A DNA stretch of 60,238 bases from Marimonas lutisalis (GTDB taxonomy: Bacteria; Pseudomonadota; Alphaproteobacteria; Rhodobacterales; Rhodobacteraceae). A program made the position numbers and the translations under genes. The stretch spans positions 1 to 60,238 of the forward strand of contig NZ_SKCI01000007.1 of the NCBI RefSeq assembly GCF_005434965.1. The letters are read 5' to 3'. The notes under the pieces are model-generated. The model was given only the letters and a program-made list of their open reading frames with translations. It was not told the origin of the DNA and did no database searches. Of this stretch, positions 45,247 to 54,536 are shown one piece after another (the first letter of the stretch is position 1; every line of letters begins with the position of its first letter).

Positions 45247-46183
45247 CAGTATACCTCGATGTCGTTGATCAGGGTTGCGGTGCACATCCTGCCCACAACG
45301 CTGTCGCGCGCGGCTTGCCAGTCGAATGTGGCCTGCACGCCCTGTGGGCCAGAAATCTCGATCCGGGGGCGCGGCAGGTAGACAGCGTGCACGGTAAAGG
45401 TGAAGCTCTCGCCGGAGGGCAGCGCGTAGGAAAACTCTAACTCGCAGGGATCGCCATTGATCGCCTGTGAGACCAGCGTCTGGTCTGCGAAGCGCACTTC
45501 GATGGAACCAGTCAGTGCCGCGATGGAGGGGTCGGCCCCGTCAATCCGCCCATCCGAACGGATGGTCTCGATACGATCCAGGTTGTTGGCATAGGTGATG
45601 TCGGCCGAAACGACGTTTCCGAGTGCCGAGCCGTTCCGCGTGATCGCCCCGTTGAAATGGCCAAAACGCTGCAATTCGAGAGCGGTTGGCGTTCCAGCGC
45701 CCGTCGTTGTGCCCACGGTCTCGCCCTGCGCCACCAGACGGGCCGTGGCGATCAGCAGACCAGATCGCTGCATCTGCCAGGTTATCTGGTCGACGACGCA
45801 GCCGGAGTACATCGCATAGCGTGGCACCTCCGGCATGCCGGTCTCGATGGACAAGCTGGGCAGCGTCCACGCACCCGATTGGAACTCGTGAGCCACGGGC
45901 CGGTGCCCGTTGTGGTCGGTGCGCCGAAGGCCGCCTTGAGCCAGAACCCGAAGGCCTCGGCGTCGAGCGGCACGACAACATCTCCATCGGCCGTCACCGC
46001 ATCCTTGATCGGCGCAAGGGGATCGCGGCCGTAACCAAGGAGTTCCGAATTCAGCAGCGGTTGCTCTGCCCCCAACGAGGTGCTCGCAAAAGGCATCTTG
46101 GTGAAGCCGCCCACGGGGGGCGTTCCATAGGTGGTCTCGAACGCAAGCGCCATTTGCGCCCGCGCCCCTTGGGCTCGTGCCAT
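45246..46183 (-). pseudogene. Phage tail tube protein, split by a frameshift
   Basis: The N-terminal frame (46183 to about 45893) starts MARAQGARAQMALAFETTYG and runs through LDAEAFGFWLKAAFG; the C-terminal frame (about 45896 to 45246) continues with HEFQSGAWTLPSLSIETGMP through a tube-like beta domain. Together they give about 310 residues, the normal size. The frames join by a -1 shift near 45890-45898, as if one G were missing from the CCGTGG context. The second frame has no proper start and no ribosome site. I see no slippery sequence, so this looks like a mutation or a sequencing error. Confidence 0.75.
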
Positions 46184-46207
46184 TGTGTTCTCCTCGGATT
46201 GTCGGGA

Positions 46208-46627
46208 TCAGCTGAGTGGGTCAGCCGTTGAATAGTGCAGGACGACCGCGATAACGGCCGCCTTCAGGCTGGCCGCGCCCTCTACGGCCAAATCGACCGA
46301 CCGTGGCGCTTCCGCCTCGATCCAGTCGCAGAGCCCGCCCAGCGTGCGGTCGGCAGCGAGCGCCGTGCCGATGCTGGCGCAGAGCGTGTCGAAGGCGGCG
46401 TCACGGTCGGCGACCTGCACGACCGCCTCGATCTCGGCGCGGTGTTGGTAGTGGTAGCGCAGCGGCGAGAGCGTTACCTCGGGGTCGCCGGGTTCACCAT
46501 CCCGCAGGATCAGCAGGCCCTCCGTCGGTACGCGCTCGGGCAGCACCTCGCCGCGCAGAGCGGAGGCGGGCAACACCGAGAGCCGCGCATGCAGCGCGGT
46601 GAGAATAGTTTCGCGAAGGGTGGGCAT
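46208..46627 (-). CDS. Phage tail terminator-like minor tail protein
   Basis: The 139-residue protein (TLRETILTALHARLSVLP at the start, LRYHYQHRAEIEAVVQ in the middle) has the size and position, just before the tail tube gene, of tail completion/terminator proteins. Such proteins cap the tail tube before it joins the head. The next phage gene upstream is separated by a cargo gene on the other strand. Confidence 0.7.
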   Translation of the reverse strand: MPTLRETILTALHARLSVLPASALRGEVLPERVPTEGLLILRDGEPGDPEVTLSPLRYHYQHRAEIEAVVQVADRDAAFDTLCASIGTALAADRTLGGLCDWIEAEAPRSVDLAVEGAASLKAAVIAVVLHYSTADPLS

Positions 46628-47174
46628 TCAACGTTTCCGGTTATCTGGTGAGGCCAGGCACTTGGTCCTGGCTTCAATGCCGACCTGATTCACCCTTGTA
46701 GATTTCAACGGGGCGGCACCGTACCGGCCGTTCGCTGCAGTCTGCACGAATGTTACAGGTGCGGGACAAAACGGACAGTTCTTCACAAGTTGCTAAACAT
46801 CGTAACGGCTTATGTGCAGGCGAGGCATAGTTGCTCCAATAGACGGTCTAGCAGTGAGTTCAAGAAAATGTTGCGCCGCTTTTCCGACTGTTATGATGGC
46901 CTCAATAGGCCCGTATTTTGCCCGATAGATCAATGAAGCTGCGACTAGAGCGACGAACGACTCGGGTGAGCCAAGGTCCCCAAAACTCCTTCGTCCGGTT
47001 GAACTTGAAATGGTTGCGCTCCGTCGGATTCCAACCGAAGCGGTTCTTAGACTCCCCAGAGGTCTGACCACTGCACCTGTCTATCCTAGTGTCGCGCGTG
47101 CTGAGCGACACACGAGGCATTGGAATTTGACGCTGATCAGTGGCACGATATCAGTGCACGGTTATAATAAGCAC
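46628..47174. other. Gap between phage gene and cargo gene, lower GC
   Basis: About 550 bases lack a convincing gene. Short frames exist on the minus strand but have no ribosome site or family. GC content is lower than in the phage genes. A perfect TATAAT lies at 47163-47168, immediately before the exchanger start. Confidence 0.5.
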
Positions 47175-48212
47175 ATGGAAGTTCCACAGACTGGAATCGG
47201 CTTAACCGTTGTTCTCTTCGTGATGTGTGCCAGCGTCGTGTGGATTTCTGGCGCGCGTCTTGCCTATATTGCTGACGACCTTGCCGATAGGTTCCAGTTG
47301 GCCAAGTCGCTTGTGGGCCTTCTCGTATTGTCTCTGGCGACATCGTTGCCTGAGGTTGCGACGACGCTGGCCGCGGCTGTCCGGCAAACGCAGGACTTGG
47401 TACTCAACAACCTGTTCGGAGGGATTGCACTGCAGACCGCTGTTCTGGCGATGTCTGACTTCTGGGCCAGAGGCGCCATAACCAATTACCCACGCAAGGC
47501 AAACCATGCTCTCGAGGCGACGCTGCTGGTGTTCTTGTTGTCGACTGCTCTCATCGTCGTCAGCGTCGGGGAAACTTTCGTCTTCATGGGCGTAGGGCTG
47601 GGAAGTGCGCTCATCGCATTGATCTACGCGGGCGTCATTGTTCTGTTGCGACGCTATGATGGGCAAAATGATTGGGTGCCGGTAGATCTGCCGGACCCAG
47701 AGGAGCTACCATTTCCGGCGCCCTCCGGCTTGGCAGGGACAAGCAACCGTGTGCTTTTCTTGCAAGCGGCGTTTGCTTGTCTAGCCATCCTAGTCTTCGG
47801 TTTGCTTCTTGTTGTTTTTGCAACCCGAATAGCAGATCAAACTGGTCTGGGAGAGGGGTTCGTTGGTGTGACCCTTTTGGCCGGAGCAACGTCCTTGCCG
47901 GAATTGACGACCACAATTACGGCAGTTCGGATTGGCGCTTACACAATGGCAATTTCGAACATCTTTGGCAGCAATTTGATTATGCTGGTTCTCGTTTTTC
48001 CAGCCGATATCCTCTTTAGGGGTGGTCCAATACTGCAAAATGCGTCGACAACTGTGCTGCTCTCCCTTTCTTTCGGAGTTGCTGTCACGGCGATTTTTCT
48101 GACGGGTCTGATCGTGCGCAGCAAACCCAAGATCGGTGCATTTGGACTTGATTCCGTACTGGTTCTTGTCGTGTTCCTTCTGAGCATACTGGCCTATTAT
48201 CACGTGCGGTGA
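47175..48212 (+). CDS. CaCA-type cation exchanger (Na+/Ca2+ antiporter family), phage cargo gene
   Basis: The 345-residue membrane protein has two inverted repeats of the CaCA family: LLVLSLATSLPEVATTLAAA in the first half and TLLAGATSLPELTTTITAV in the second, each with the conserved acidic ion-binding residue. About ten hydrophobic segments are present. It should exchange Ca2+ or another cation for Na+ or H+. It lies on the plus strand between minus-strand tail genes and has lower GC, so it was probably acquired. Starts possible at ATG 47175 or TTG 47127 (GAGG nine bases upstream). Confidence 0.87.
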   Translation: MEVPQTGIGLTVVLFVMCASVVWISGARLAYIADDLADRFQLAKSLVGLLVLSLATSLPEVATTLAAAVRQTQDLVLNNLFGGIALQTAVLAMSDFWARGAITNYPRKANHALEATLLVFLLSTALIVVSVGETFVFMGVGLGSALIALIYAGVIVLLRRYDGQNDWVPVDLPDPEELPFPAPSGLAGTSNRVLFLQAAFACLAILVFGLLLVVFATRIADQTGLGEGFVGVTLLAGATSLPELTTTITAVRIGAYTMAISNIFGSNLIMLVLVFPADILFRGGPILQNASTTVLLSLSFGVAVTAIFLTGLIVRSKPKIGAFGLDSVLVLVVFLLSILAYYHVR

Positions 48213-48411
48213 AGCTTGGTTGGACTTTCTGAGAGATCATTTTTGCATGTTGCAAATGGATGAACGGCATCACTTCACTCTAAGTCCCTGCCGAATGGCT
48301 GCTCCGGGCTCTGACCGGCCTTTCTCTGCACTAAGAACGAATGTCCGCAGGTACTTCATCGATGGTTTCGCGCGCTGCGCCAATCGAAGAATCACCGACC
48401 GTCGCCATTTG

Positions 48412-49044
48412 CTACCCAACATGCCCCTCGACCCATTTCGCCACGATCAGCCCCGGCACGCTGTCCAACGCCCGCTCGGCGTCGCGGTTGAGATCCAGCC
48501 GCTTGGGCAGCTTTACCTGCGGCAACAGCAGGAAGATCGGCGCGGTGACCTTGCCGCGCCCGGTCTTGGATCGGGACACCACGGCCTGACCCTTGGTGTT
48601 CAACCTACCCTCTGCCACCAGAAGGCTCGGACCTGTCCTCCTAAAGACGAAGCGCAAGCGCAGCCCGCGCCGCCGCTCCCACTCGCCGGGAGTGATCCGG
48701 CCACCGCGTGTGGACTTGCCAGCAGCTGGTAGCGGGATTGCCAGCCAAAACCCGTCCTTCGATCGGATCAGGGGGCCGGTGTCGTGCGCGCCAACGATCA
48801 CCGGCGCCTTGGACCAAACCAACGCAGCCGCATCCAGGCTTTCGCCGGACCTCGGGAAGTTCTGGTTGCGGATCGAGTTGGCGAGCCGCCGCCCGAGCCC
48901 CGCGCTGGTGATCTGCGTGCGCCAGGCAGTCTTGAGTCCGGTCCCGGCCTCACGCATGGCGGCCGTCACCGCGCGTTCGCCCGCCGCGACCTCGGCCGCC
49001 ATCATCGCGACGATGTCGGGATCGATGTCGAGTTTCAGTTTCAC
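48412..49044 (-). CDS. DUF6441-type phage tail-completion protein
   Basis: The 210-residue protein starts MKLKLDIDPDIVAMM and contains AAMREAGTGLKTAWRTQI and GPSLLVAEGRLN, features of a Rhodobacterales phage family (DUF6441) that fills the gp10/head-tail connector slot. The stop of its upstream gene is overlapped (ATGA at 49041). Downstream lies the exchanger cargo gene. Confidence 0.78.
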   Translation of the reverse strand: MKLKLDIDPDIVAMMAAEVAAGERAVTAAMREAGTGLKTAWRTQITSAGLGRRLANSIRNQNFPRSGESLDAAALVWSKAPVIVGAHDTGPLIRSKDGFWLAIPLPAAGKSTRGGRITPGEWERRRGLRLRFVFRRTGPSLLVAEGRLNTKGQAVVSRSKTGRGKVTAPIFLLLPQVKLPKRLDLNRDAERALDSVPGLIVAKWVEGHVG

Positions 49045-49352
49045 GCAGGCCTCAGGTCGACGGTCCAGACCAGCCGCTCGCGATCACGGATGGGCTCGCC
49101 CTGAATGAGGAACGCCTCGCCGTCGATCTCGATGCGGTCGCCTGGATGCGGTGCCGTGATCTCCGCGACGCGCAGATCTACCCGGGTCGTTTCCGACCAG
49201 AGCTGGGCATCGCCGAAGTCGGTGATCGCATCAGCCTGCCGGGAGACGACGCGCACCAGCATGGGCGCGCCGCCGTCGGAGGTGTAAATAGCCTCTCGGC
49301 CGATGTTCGGATCGGCGAAGAGCAAGTCGACGGCGGCCCCAAAGGCAGACAT
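49041..49352 (-). CDS. Phage head-tail joining protein
   Basis: The 103-residue protein (SAFGAAVDLLFADPNIGREA at the start) is beta-rich, with HPGDRIEIDGEAFLIQGEP near the end, a pattern of head-closure proteins that follow the capsid gene. Its ATG shares one base with the capsid gene stop (TAATG). Confidence 0.75.
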   Translation of the reverse strand: MSAFGAAVDLLFADPNIGREAIYTSDGGAPMLVRVVSRQADAITDFGDAQLWSETTRVDLRVAEITAPHPGDRIEIDGEAFLIQGEPIRDRERLVWTVDLRPA

Positions 49353-50365
49353 TACGTCCGCCGTGCTGAGCGCAGAACCTGCGGCCGGGTGCAGATCGGC
49401 AGAGGATTGCTTTCGATCTCAAGCCGGACCCATTCGTCACGGTCCCGATCGGGGATCGTACGCGCGTAGAGCGGCAAGCCGAGCGTGTTCACCGTCTCGA
49501 ACGTGTCAGCCGGAGCGTGATAGATCTCGAAGAGGCCCTCCACACCTTCGGGATAGAAGAATGCCTTGTCGGTTGGCACGCCGAAGCCCGCCCCCCCTCG
49601 GTAGCGGCGGAAGCTGATACCGCCAAAGCTGACCTCGTCGGCAACCCGGCCGCGAAGATCGGCGGCAGCGGCGGTGTTGAGATAGGTCTCGCGCACTTCC
49701 TTATGGGCGATGAGATCGGCGAAGAAGGCCGAGCCGCATTCGGCGCGGACCTGCACGGCCCCGGCCGCGAGCCCGCCCATGCTATCTTCGACGCTTTCGA
49801 TCAGCGCCTGACAGCGTTTGCGCAGCGCGCCAGAGCCCGGGGTCGCATTGTCCAGATCGAAGTCGATCTCGGTGGCGGGTGTGATGGCGAACTCGGTGAA
49901 GTAGTTGATCACCGTGGCGCTGTCCTTGGGATCCTTCACAATGCCCTGAATGCCGTTCAGCAGGTGATATTCGAACGTCGCCTCCGCATCCTGGCGCAAA
50001 CGGGCAAGCTTTCGGGCAACCTCGCTTTGCACCTGCTGGGTGGCGCTTTCCGAGCCGAAGTCGCGAATGCCCTGAATTTCCGAGGCCCAGAGCACGTCCT
50101 GCTTCTTGAACTGACGGCAGACGAAGGCGCGCATGTCGCGACGCTCGGGGACCTGTTGCTCAGCCGCCGAGCCGCGTTCAGAGAACGGGATCAGCGACAG
50201 CGTGCCGTCCCGGCTCTCGATCACGACGGTGCGCGAGCGCACGCCGCGCGGCGAGAACAGACCCGCGCCCGACAGGATCGCGGGCTTGAAGGGGATGTTT
50301 TCCAACGCGCGGGTAAGTTCGATGATGGTGAAGGCATCGCCTTCGAAGATATCCATGGTGGTCAT
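49352..50365 (-). CDS. Phage major capsid protein (lambda E type)
   Basis: The 337-residue protein belongs to the lambda gpE-like major capsid family: FTIIELTRALENIPFKP at the N-terminus, QFKKQDVLWASEIQGIRDFG, YHLLNGIQGIVKD and DKAFFYPEGVEGLFEIYHAP near the end. Length is typical. AAAGGAGG lies upstream of the ATG at 50365, a strong ribosome site fitting high expression. Confidence 0.92.
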   Translation of the reverse strand: MTTMDIFEGDAFTIIELTRALENIPFKPAILSGAGLFSPRGVRSRTVVIESRDGTLSLIPFSERGSAAEQQVPERRDMRAFVCRQFKKQDVLWASEIQGIRDFGSESATQQVQSEVARKLARLRQDAEATFEYHLLNGIQGIVKDPKDSATVINYFTEFAITPATEIDFDLDNATPGSGALRKRCQALIESVEDSMGGLAAGAVQVRAECGSAFFADLIAHKEVRETYLNTAAAADLRGRVADEVSFGGISFRRYRGGAGFGVPTDKAFFYPEGVEGLFEIYHAPADTFETVNTLGLPLYARTIPDRDRDEWVRLEIESNPLPICTRPQVLRSARRT

Positions 50366-50390
50366 GGGAATGCCTCCTTTGAGAGTTTGA

Positions 50391-50768
50391 TCAGCGGACG
50401 AGAATGTTGGCCGCCAGCAGCGCGGCATGGGCGGCGGTGATCTCGCCCTCGCTGGGAGAACCCGCAAAGACGAGATCATGGCGATTGACGATGGCGGGGC
50501 CACGGACCAGCGCGACGGCTGGCACGTCGCCGCCCGCGGCGTCGGCCTTGCCCCAGAGCACCGCCACGGCGGTTTCCGTGCCATCGACGGCGGCGGGATC
50601 ATGGGCCGCGTATTTGCCAGACGCAGTAATCTTGCCCAGCACGGTGCCCGGATCGATCGTGGCAAACGCTGTTCCTGTGGCGACGGTGACGGTTTCGCGG
50701 GTGTAATCGCGGAAGGCTTCCCAGACGAGGAAGCCTCCGGGATGTGTGGTCTCGGTGAGCGTGGTCAC
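50391..50768 (-). CDS. Phage head decoration protein (lambda D type)
   Basis: The 125-residue protein has the HDPD pattern: GTVLGKITASGKYAAHDPAA, AVAVLWGKADA and the C-terminal EGEITAAHAALLAANILVR. It stabilises the expanded capsid. It lies between the protease gene and the capsid gene, as in lambda. Confidence 0.9.
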   Translation of the reverse strand: MTTLTETTHPGGFLVWEAFRDYTRETVTVATGTAFATIDPGTVLGKITASGKYAAHDPAAVDGTETAVAVLWGKADAAGGDVPAVALVRGPAIVNRHDLVFAGSPSEGEITAAHAALLAANILVR

Positions 50769-50772
50769 GTGG

Positions 50773-51792
50773 TTATCCTTTCAGCTTGAAGGTGCGGGCG
50801 ACGATCTCGCCCCAGGGACGGGCAGTCGCGGTCCGGCCGGGTTGTGCGTGATGGGCCGTGATTTCGGGTTCGGCCTCGGCTTTCGCAGCTAGAAGGGCCA
50901 TGCGGACATCGTCGAGACTGGCGTCCTGGTCGAGGAACCGCCCAGCCATCTGTGGCTGGCCTGCAAGACGGCAAAGATCGACGACAGTGCGGGCATGGGT
51001 GATCGCCTCGGCGCGGATCGCGGCGGGATCGGGCGGTGCGCCGCCCGCAGCCGGGGCCGGATCCGAAAAGCTGGGCATGTCGTCGGTGACACCATGCCCT
51101 TCCGGCTCGACAGGCGCTTCGTCGCTGTCCGCCTCTGGATTGCCTTCGGCCGGAACGCCCTCCGCCTCGGTCGGAACACCCTCCTGGCCAGTGGCTTCCA
51201 CTGCCTCGACGAGATCGGGCGGCGCGTTGCGGAACCGGCCGATGTCGAAGCGCGCGGCCATCCTCACAGGGTCCGCCAGCCGGTCCGCGAAGCCCGCCGC
51301 CACAGCATCGGCTGCATCGAACCAGGTTTCGGCCGCCATCAGCGCTGCGATCTCATCATCAGTCTTGCCGGATTTGGCGACATATCCCCGGACAAGACTG
51401 CCCGCAATCTTGTCGAGCGCTTCGGCCATTGCGCGCATGTCGCCCGCCGTGCCCATTGCCAACCCCGACGGATCGTGGATCATCAGGAACGCATTTTCCG
51501 GCATGACGATCTCGTCACCCGCCATGGCGATATAGGACGCGGCAGAGGCGGCAATACCATCGATCCAGACCGTGACCTTGCCCGCGTGCCGCGTCAGCGC
51601 ATTGTAAATCGCCACCGCATCGAAGACTGACCCGCCCGGGCTATTCAGCCGCAGATCGACCGGCGTCCCGTCGGGCAGTGCGCCGAGTTCGGCAAGGAAC
51701 CCCTTCGCCGAAACCCCAAAGGCGCCAATTTCGTCATAGATCGCCACTTCCGCCACCGTTCCCTGGGCGCGGATCGCATACCAGCTTGTCAT
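50773..51792 (-). CDS. Phage ClpP-like head maturation protease with scaffold tail
   Basis: The 339-residue protein has a ClpP-type protease domain in its first 200 residues: RLNSPGGSVFDAVAIYNAL, nucleophile Ser83 in GIAASAAS, His106 in MIHDPSG and an acidic region TWFDAADAV. The rest is acidic and Pro/Glu-rich and ends in a helical part (DDVRMALLAAKAEAEPE), which is probably the scaffold. It processes the prohead. AGGAG lies upstream of the ATG at 51792. Confidence 0.9.
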   Translation of the reverse strand: MTSWYAIRAQGTVAEVAIYDEIGAFGVSAKGFLAELGALPDGTPVDLRLNSPGGSVFDAVAIYNALTRHAGKVTVWIDGIAASAASYIAMAGDEIVMPENAFLMIHDPSGLAMGTAGDMRAMAEALDKIAGSLVRGYVAKSGKTDDEIAALMAAETWFDAADAVAAGFADRLADPVRMAARFDIGRFRNAPPDLVEAVEATGQEGVPTEAEGVPAEGNPEADSDEAPVEPEGHGVTDDMPSFSDPAPAAGGAPPDPAAIRAEAITHARTVVDLCRLAGQPQMAGRFLDQDASLDDVRMALLAAKAEAEPEITAHHAQPGRTATARPWGEIVARTFKLKG

Positions 51793-51796
51793 ATTG

Positions 51797-53320
51797 TCAC
51801 TCCTGTTCGGTGGCGGGATCGGTGGAGGCGGATCCGTCGCCTGTGTCTTCGCCTGTGCCATCTCCAGGATCAGGCCGCGCTGCGGGCGTCGCTCGCGCGC
51901 CCTGCGTTTCGCCGGGGCTCGCGCGGTAGCTCAGCCCCAGATCAGCATCGCGTTTGGCATCTGCCGCATTTTCGCGGTCGACTTCTTCGACGTCATAGCC
52001 GGTGGCCTCGACCACCTTGCGGCGCGAGGTGATGCCCGCTTCCATGGCCAGCACCTGTGCCTGGATGTCCTTCAATGGATCGACCCAGTCCCAGCGCGGC
52101 GGGATCCATTGAACCGGTCGCGCGGCAGCGGGATTGCCGATATTCAGAGCCCCCGACAGCACGGCCGTCTCAAGCCAGCGCCACCAGATCGGCCGACACA
52201 GCTGGTGCGCCATCACCCCGTGTTGCAGCTGGCCAATGCGGCGACGGAACTCGACCAGCTCTGCCCGCAAGCTCGAATAGTTCGCCTGGCGTACATCGCC
52301 GGTTACAAGGTGATACGGCAGCCCCAGCGAGGCCGAGACAGCAAGGAGTGTCCGGTACTGAAATGCCTCATATCCGCCACCCACGTCGGCAGGGCTGGAG
52401 AATTTGACGTCCTCGCCCGGCAGCAGCACCTGCATCGTGCCCGGCTCGAGGCTGGCGATGGCCGCCCCGTCGAGATCCACCTCCGCTTCCCCGATCATCG
52501 GGTCTTCTGGCGCGGTCTTTGTGATGAAGCCCGCGAACATCGCCGCGGTCTTCTTCCGGTCGAGCTCGGCGTCGTCGTACTGGTCCAGCAGAAACAGCCG
52601 CACCATGGCCGGTGCCACATGTGGCAAGCCACGGATCTGGCCTGCATCAATGGGCCGATAGATGTGCAGCACGTCGTTGGCTGGCACGCGGACCGTTTCC
52701 GGTATCACAGCCCCCTGATCGGTGCTGTCGCCCGGATGGCGACGCCGAAAGTGATAGGCAACGCGGCGGCCGATGCCGTCAAATTCAATCCCGCAGCGGA
52801 TGCGATTGCCGTTTGCCGCAGTTTCGGTCTTCTCGAAGGGCAGCATTTCTGACTGCAGGAGCTGCAGTTGTATCGGCACCAGCAGACCATCCTCGGTCCG
52901 CCGTGGCCGCATACGCACGAAGCATTCGCCTGCGACGAACATCTCCCGCGCGACCATGGCCTGCAGGCCATAGAAGTCGGTCAATCCGTCGGCATCGGCC
53001 TCATCCGTCCAAGCGAGCCACAGCCGCTGAACGCTGTCACGCAACGCCGCATCCGCGATCAGCGACGACGGCTTGATCCCATCCCCGACCATGTTTGACG
53101 CAAACGCCTCGCAGGCATTGGCGGCATAGCCGTTGGTGACCACCAGTTCCCGCGAGCGTGCAAGGAGCCTCGGGCCACCCGAAGCGACCAGTGAATTTAT
53201 GTTTTCCAGCGGCGGTTGCCAGCCCCGCAAGCGCCGCCTGGCCAGAGCGCCTTCCAGACGCGCGGACACAGCGGCGGGACCGCCCGGGGCCCGACGGCGA
53301 AAGCGACCAAACAGGCCCAT
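51797..53320 (-). CDS. Phage portal protein (lambda B type)
   Basis: The 507-residue protein matches the lambda portal family: LVVTNGYAANACEAFASNMVG, MVAREMFVAGECFVRMR, DVLHIYRPIDAGQIRGLPHV and SLEPGTMQVLLPGEDVKFSS. It forms the ring through which DNA enters the head. The C-terminal 50 residues are acidic and disordered. It ends four bases before the protease start. Confidence 0.93.
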   Translation of the reverse strand: MGLFGRFRRRAPGGPAAVSARLEGALARRRLRGWQPPLENINSLVASGGPRLLARSRELVVTNGYAANACEAFASNMVGDGIKPSSLIADAALRDSVQRLWLAWTDEADADGLTDFYGLQAMVAREMFVAGECFVRMRPRRTEDGLLVPIQLQLLQSEMLPFEKTETAANGNRIRCGIEFDGIGRRVAYHFRRRHPGDSTDQGAVIPETVRVPANDVLHIYRPIDAGQIRGLPHVAPAMVRLFLLDQYDDAELDRKKTAAMFAGFITKTAPEDPMIGEAEVDLDGAAIASLEPGTMQVLLPGEDVKFSSPADVGGGYEAFQYRTLLAVSASLGLPYHLVTGDVRQANYSSLRAELVEFRRRIGQLQHGVMAHQLCRPIWWRWLETAVLSGALNIGNPAAARPVQWIPPRWDWVDPLKDIQAQVLAMEAGITSRRKVVEATGYDVEEVDRENAADAKRDADLGLSYRASPGETQGARATPAARPDPGDGTGEDTGDGSASTDPATEQE

Positions 53321-53323
53321 GGA

Positions 53324-53539
53324 TCAGAGCCCCTTCGTCGTCGTTACACGCACCTGCCGAACGATCCGTCGTCCCTCTGCAGTCGCGATCTCGCGGTCGA
53401 GCGCCTCGATGGCCCGATCAATTTCCGCCACACTGCGATAGTCCACCGTCTTTCCGTCGTAACTGACGCGCGCCACGCCAGAGGAACGCTGAACAGCTAG
53501 GGTCTCGCGGCGGGCACGGAGTTCCGTCGATGTCGGCAT
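53324..53539 (-). CDS. Phage gpW-type head-tail joining protein
   Basis: The 71-residue protein (TSTELRARRETLAVQRSSG, VDYRSVAEIDRAIEAL) fits the gpW family of lambda in size, sequence and position before the portal gene. It stabilises packaged DNA and allows attachment of the next connector. It ends three bases before the portal start. Confidence 0.83.
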   Translation of the reverse strand: MPTSTELRARRETLAVQRSSGVARVSYDGKTVDYRSVAEIDRAIEALDREIATAEGRRIVRQVRVTTTKGL

Positions 53540-53562
53540 CTGAATTGACCTGACCTGCGAAT

Positions 53563-54498
53563 ATGTTTCATTTAGCCAAACGACCACGGATTGAAGCCAA
53601 AGCCATGACCCCGAACGAAATCATGCGCGACCTCGCGCGCGACGACATTTTCCCGAAAGCTGCCATGGCCGAAGCCGGTGCCAGGCGCGAGGAGATGGTG
53701 CCAATCTTTGTCGATCTGATCAGCCGCCTCACACGGCAGCGTATCCCGGCGATGAAAGATGCTGACTTGATGGCCCTTATTCCGGTCTTCCACATGCTGG
53801 GCGAATGGCAAGATCCACGCGCCTATCGCCCATCGGTTCAGATGCTTCGTCGCCCAACCATGGTCATCGACCATCTCCTGGGAGACGCCGTGACCGAAAC
53901 AAGCTTTCGCGTCATCGCTGGAACGTTCGACGGCGACTTGCAGCCGGTGTTCGACGCGATCGAGGACAGGAAAGCTGATGAGTTTGGCCGCAGCTCCCTG
54001 ATGAGCGCCCTGGTTCTGATTGCGCAATTGCACCCCGATCAACGCCCGACAATCGAAGATTACTTTCGGACCTTTCGCCAGCGATGCCCCAAGATACCCA
54101 CCGACGTCCTGACCGGCTGGATGGACGCCATTGCCGCCCTCGGGCTCGAGGACATGTCCGAGGCCGTGCGCGAGGATTTCGACCAGGGCCTGATCCCGAA
54201 AGATTATTGCGACTTCGGGCATTTCCTTGAGGATCTGGAGGCCACCCTCAACGAAGATGTTTCCCCCGCAAACCGTCGTTACCAGAAAGCCCTGATCACC
54301 AATGCCATCTATGAGTTGTCGAAATGGCACTGTTATACAGATGAGTTTCTCGTCCAGCAGAAGACCCGCAAAGTTGACAACGCCTTGCGCGTGGCCCCCT
54401 GGACAGAGGCCCTCACAAAGACACCTGATAAACTTGGCCGCAACGATCCCTGTCCCTGCGGCAGCGGCAAGAAGTTCAAGAAATGCTGCCTGCACTGA
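53563..54498 (+). CDS. DUF1186 protein with C-terminal SEC-C zinc motif, phage cargo gene
   Basis: The 311-residue protein has a DUF1186-type helical repeat domain over roughly residues 15-220 ([40 protein letters not shown]) and ends in a SEC-C zinc motif, [17 protein letters not shown]. It lies on the plus strand between the minus-strand gpW and terminase genes, so it is an insertion into the packaging module. SEC-C proteins often bind ribosomes or other partners. Starts at 53563 or at the Met 14 codons later. Confidence 0.82.
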   Translation: MFHLAKRPRIEAKAMTPNEIMRDLARDDIFPKAAMAEAGARREEMVPIFVDLISRLTRQRIPAMKDADLMALIPVFHMLGEWQDPRAYRPSVQMLRRPTMVIDHLLGDAVTETSFRVIAGTFDGDLQPVFDAIEDRKADEFGRSSLMSALVLIAQLHPDQRPTIEDYFRTFRQRCPKIPTDVLTGWMDAIAALGLEDMSEAVREDFDQGLIPKDYCDFGHFLEDLEATLNEDVSPANRRYQKALITNAIYELSKWHCYTDEFLVQQKTRKVDNALRVAPWTEALTKTPDKLGRNDPCPCGSGKKFKKCCLH

Positions 54499-54536
54499 AC
54501 CGGCCCGGCCAACATGACCCTGCGTTTCCAGCCCCA

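Noticed and set aside
46793-47120. Two overlapping minus-strand frames of 72 and 92 codons
   Set aside because: No start context, no family and mutual overlap; treated as non-coding flank of the exchanger gene.
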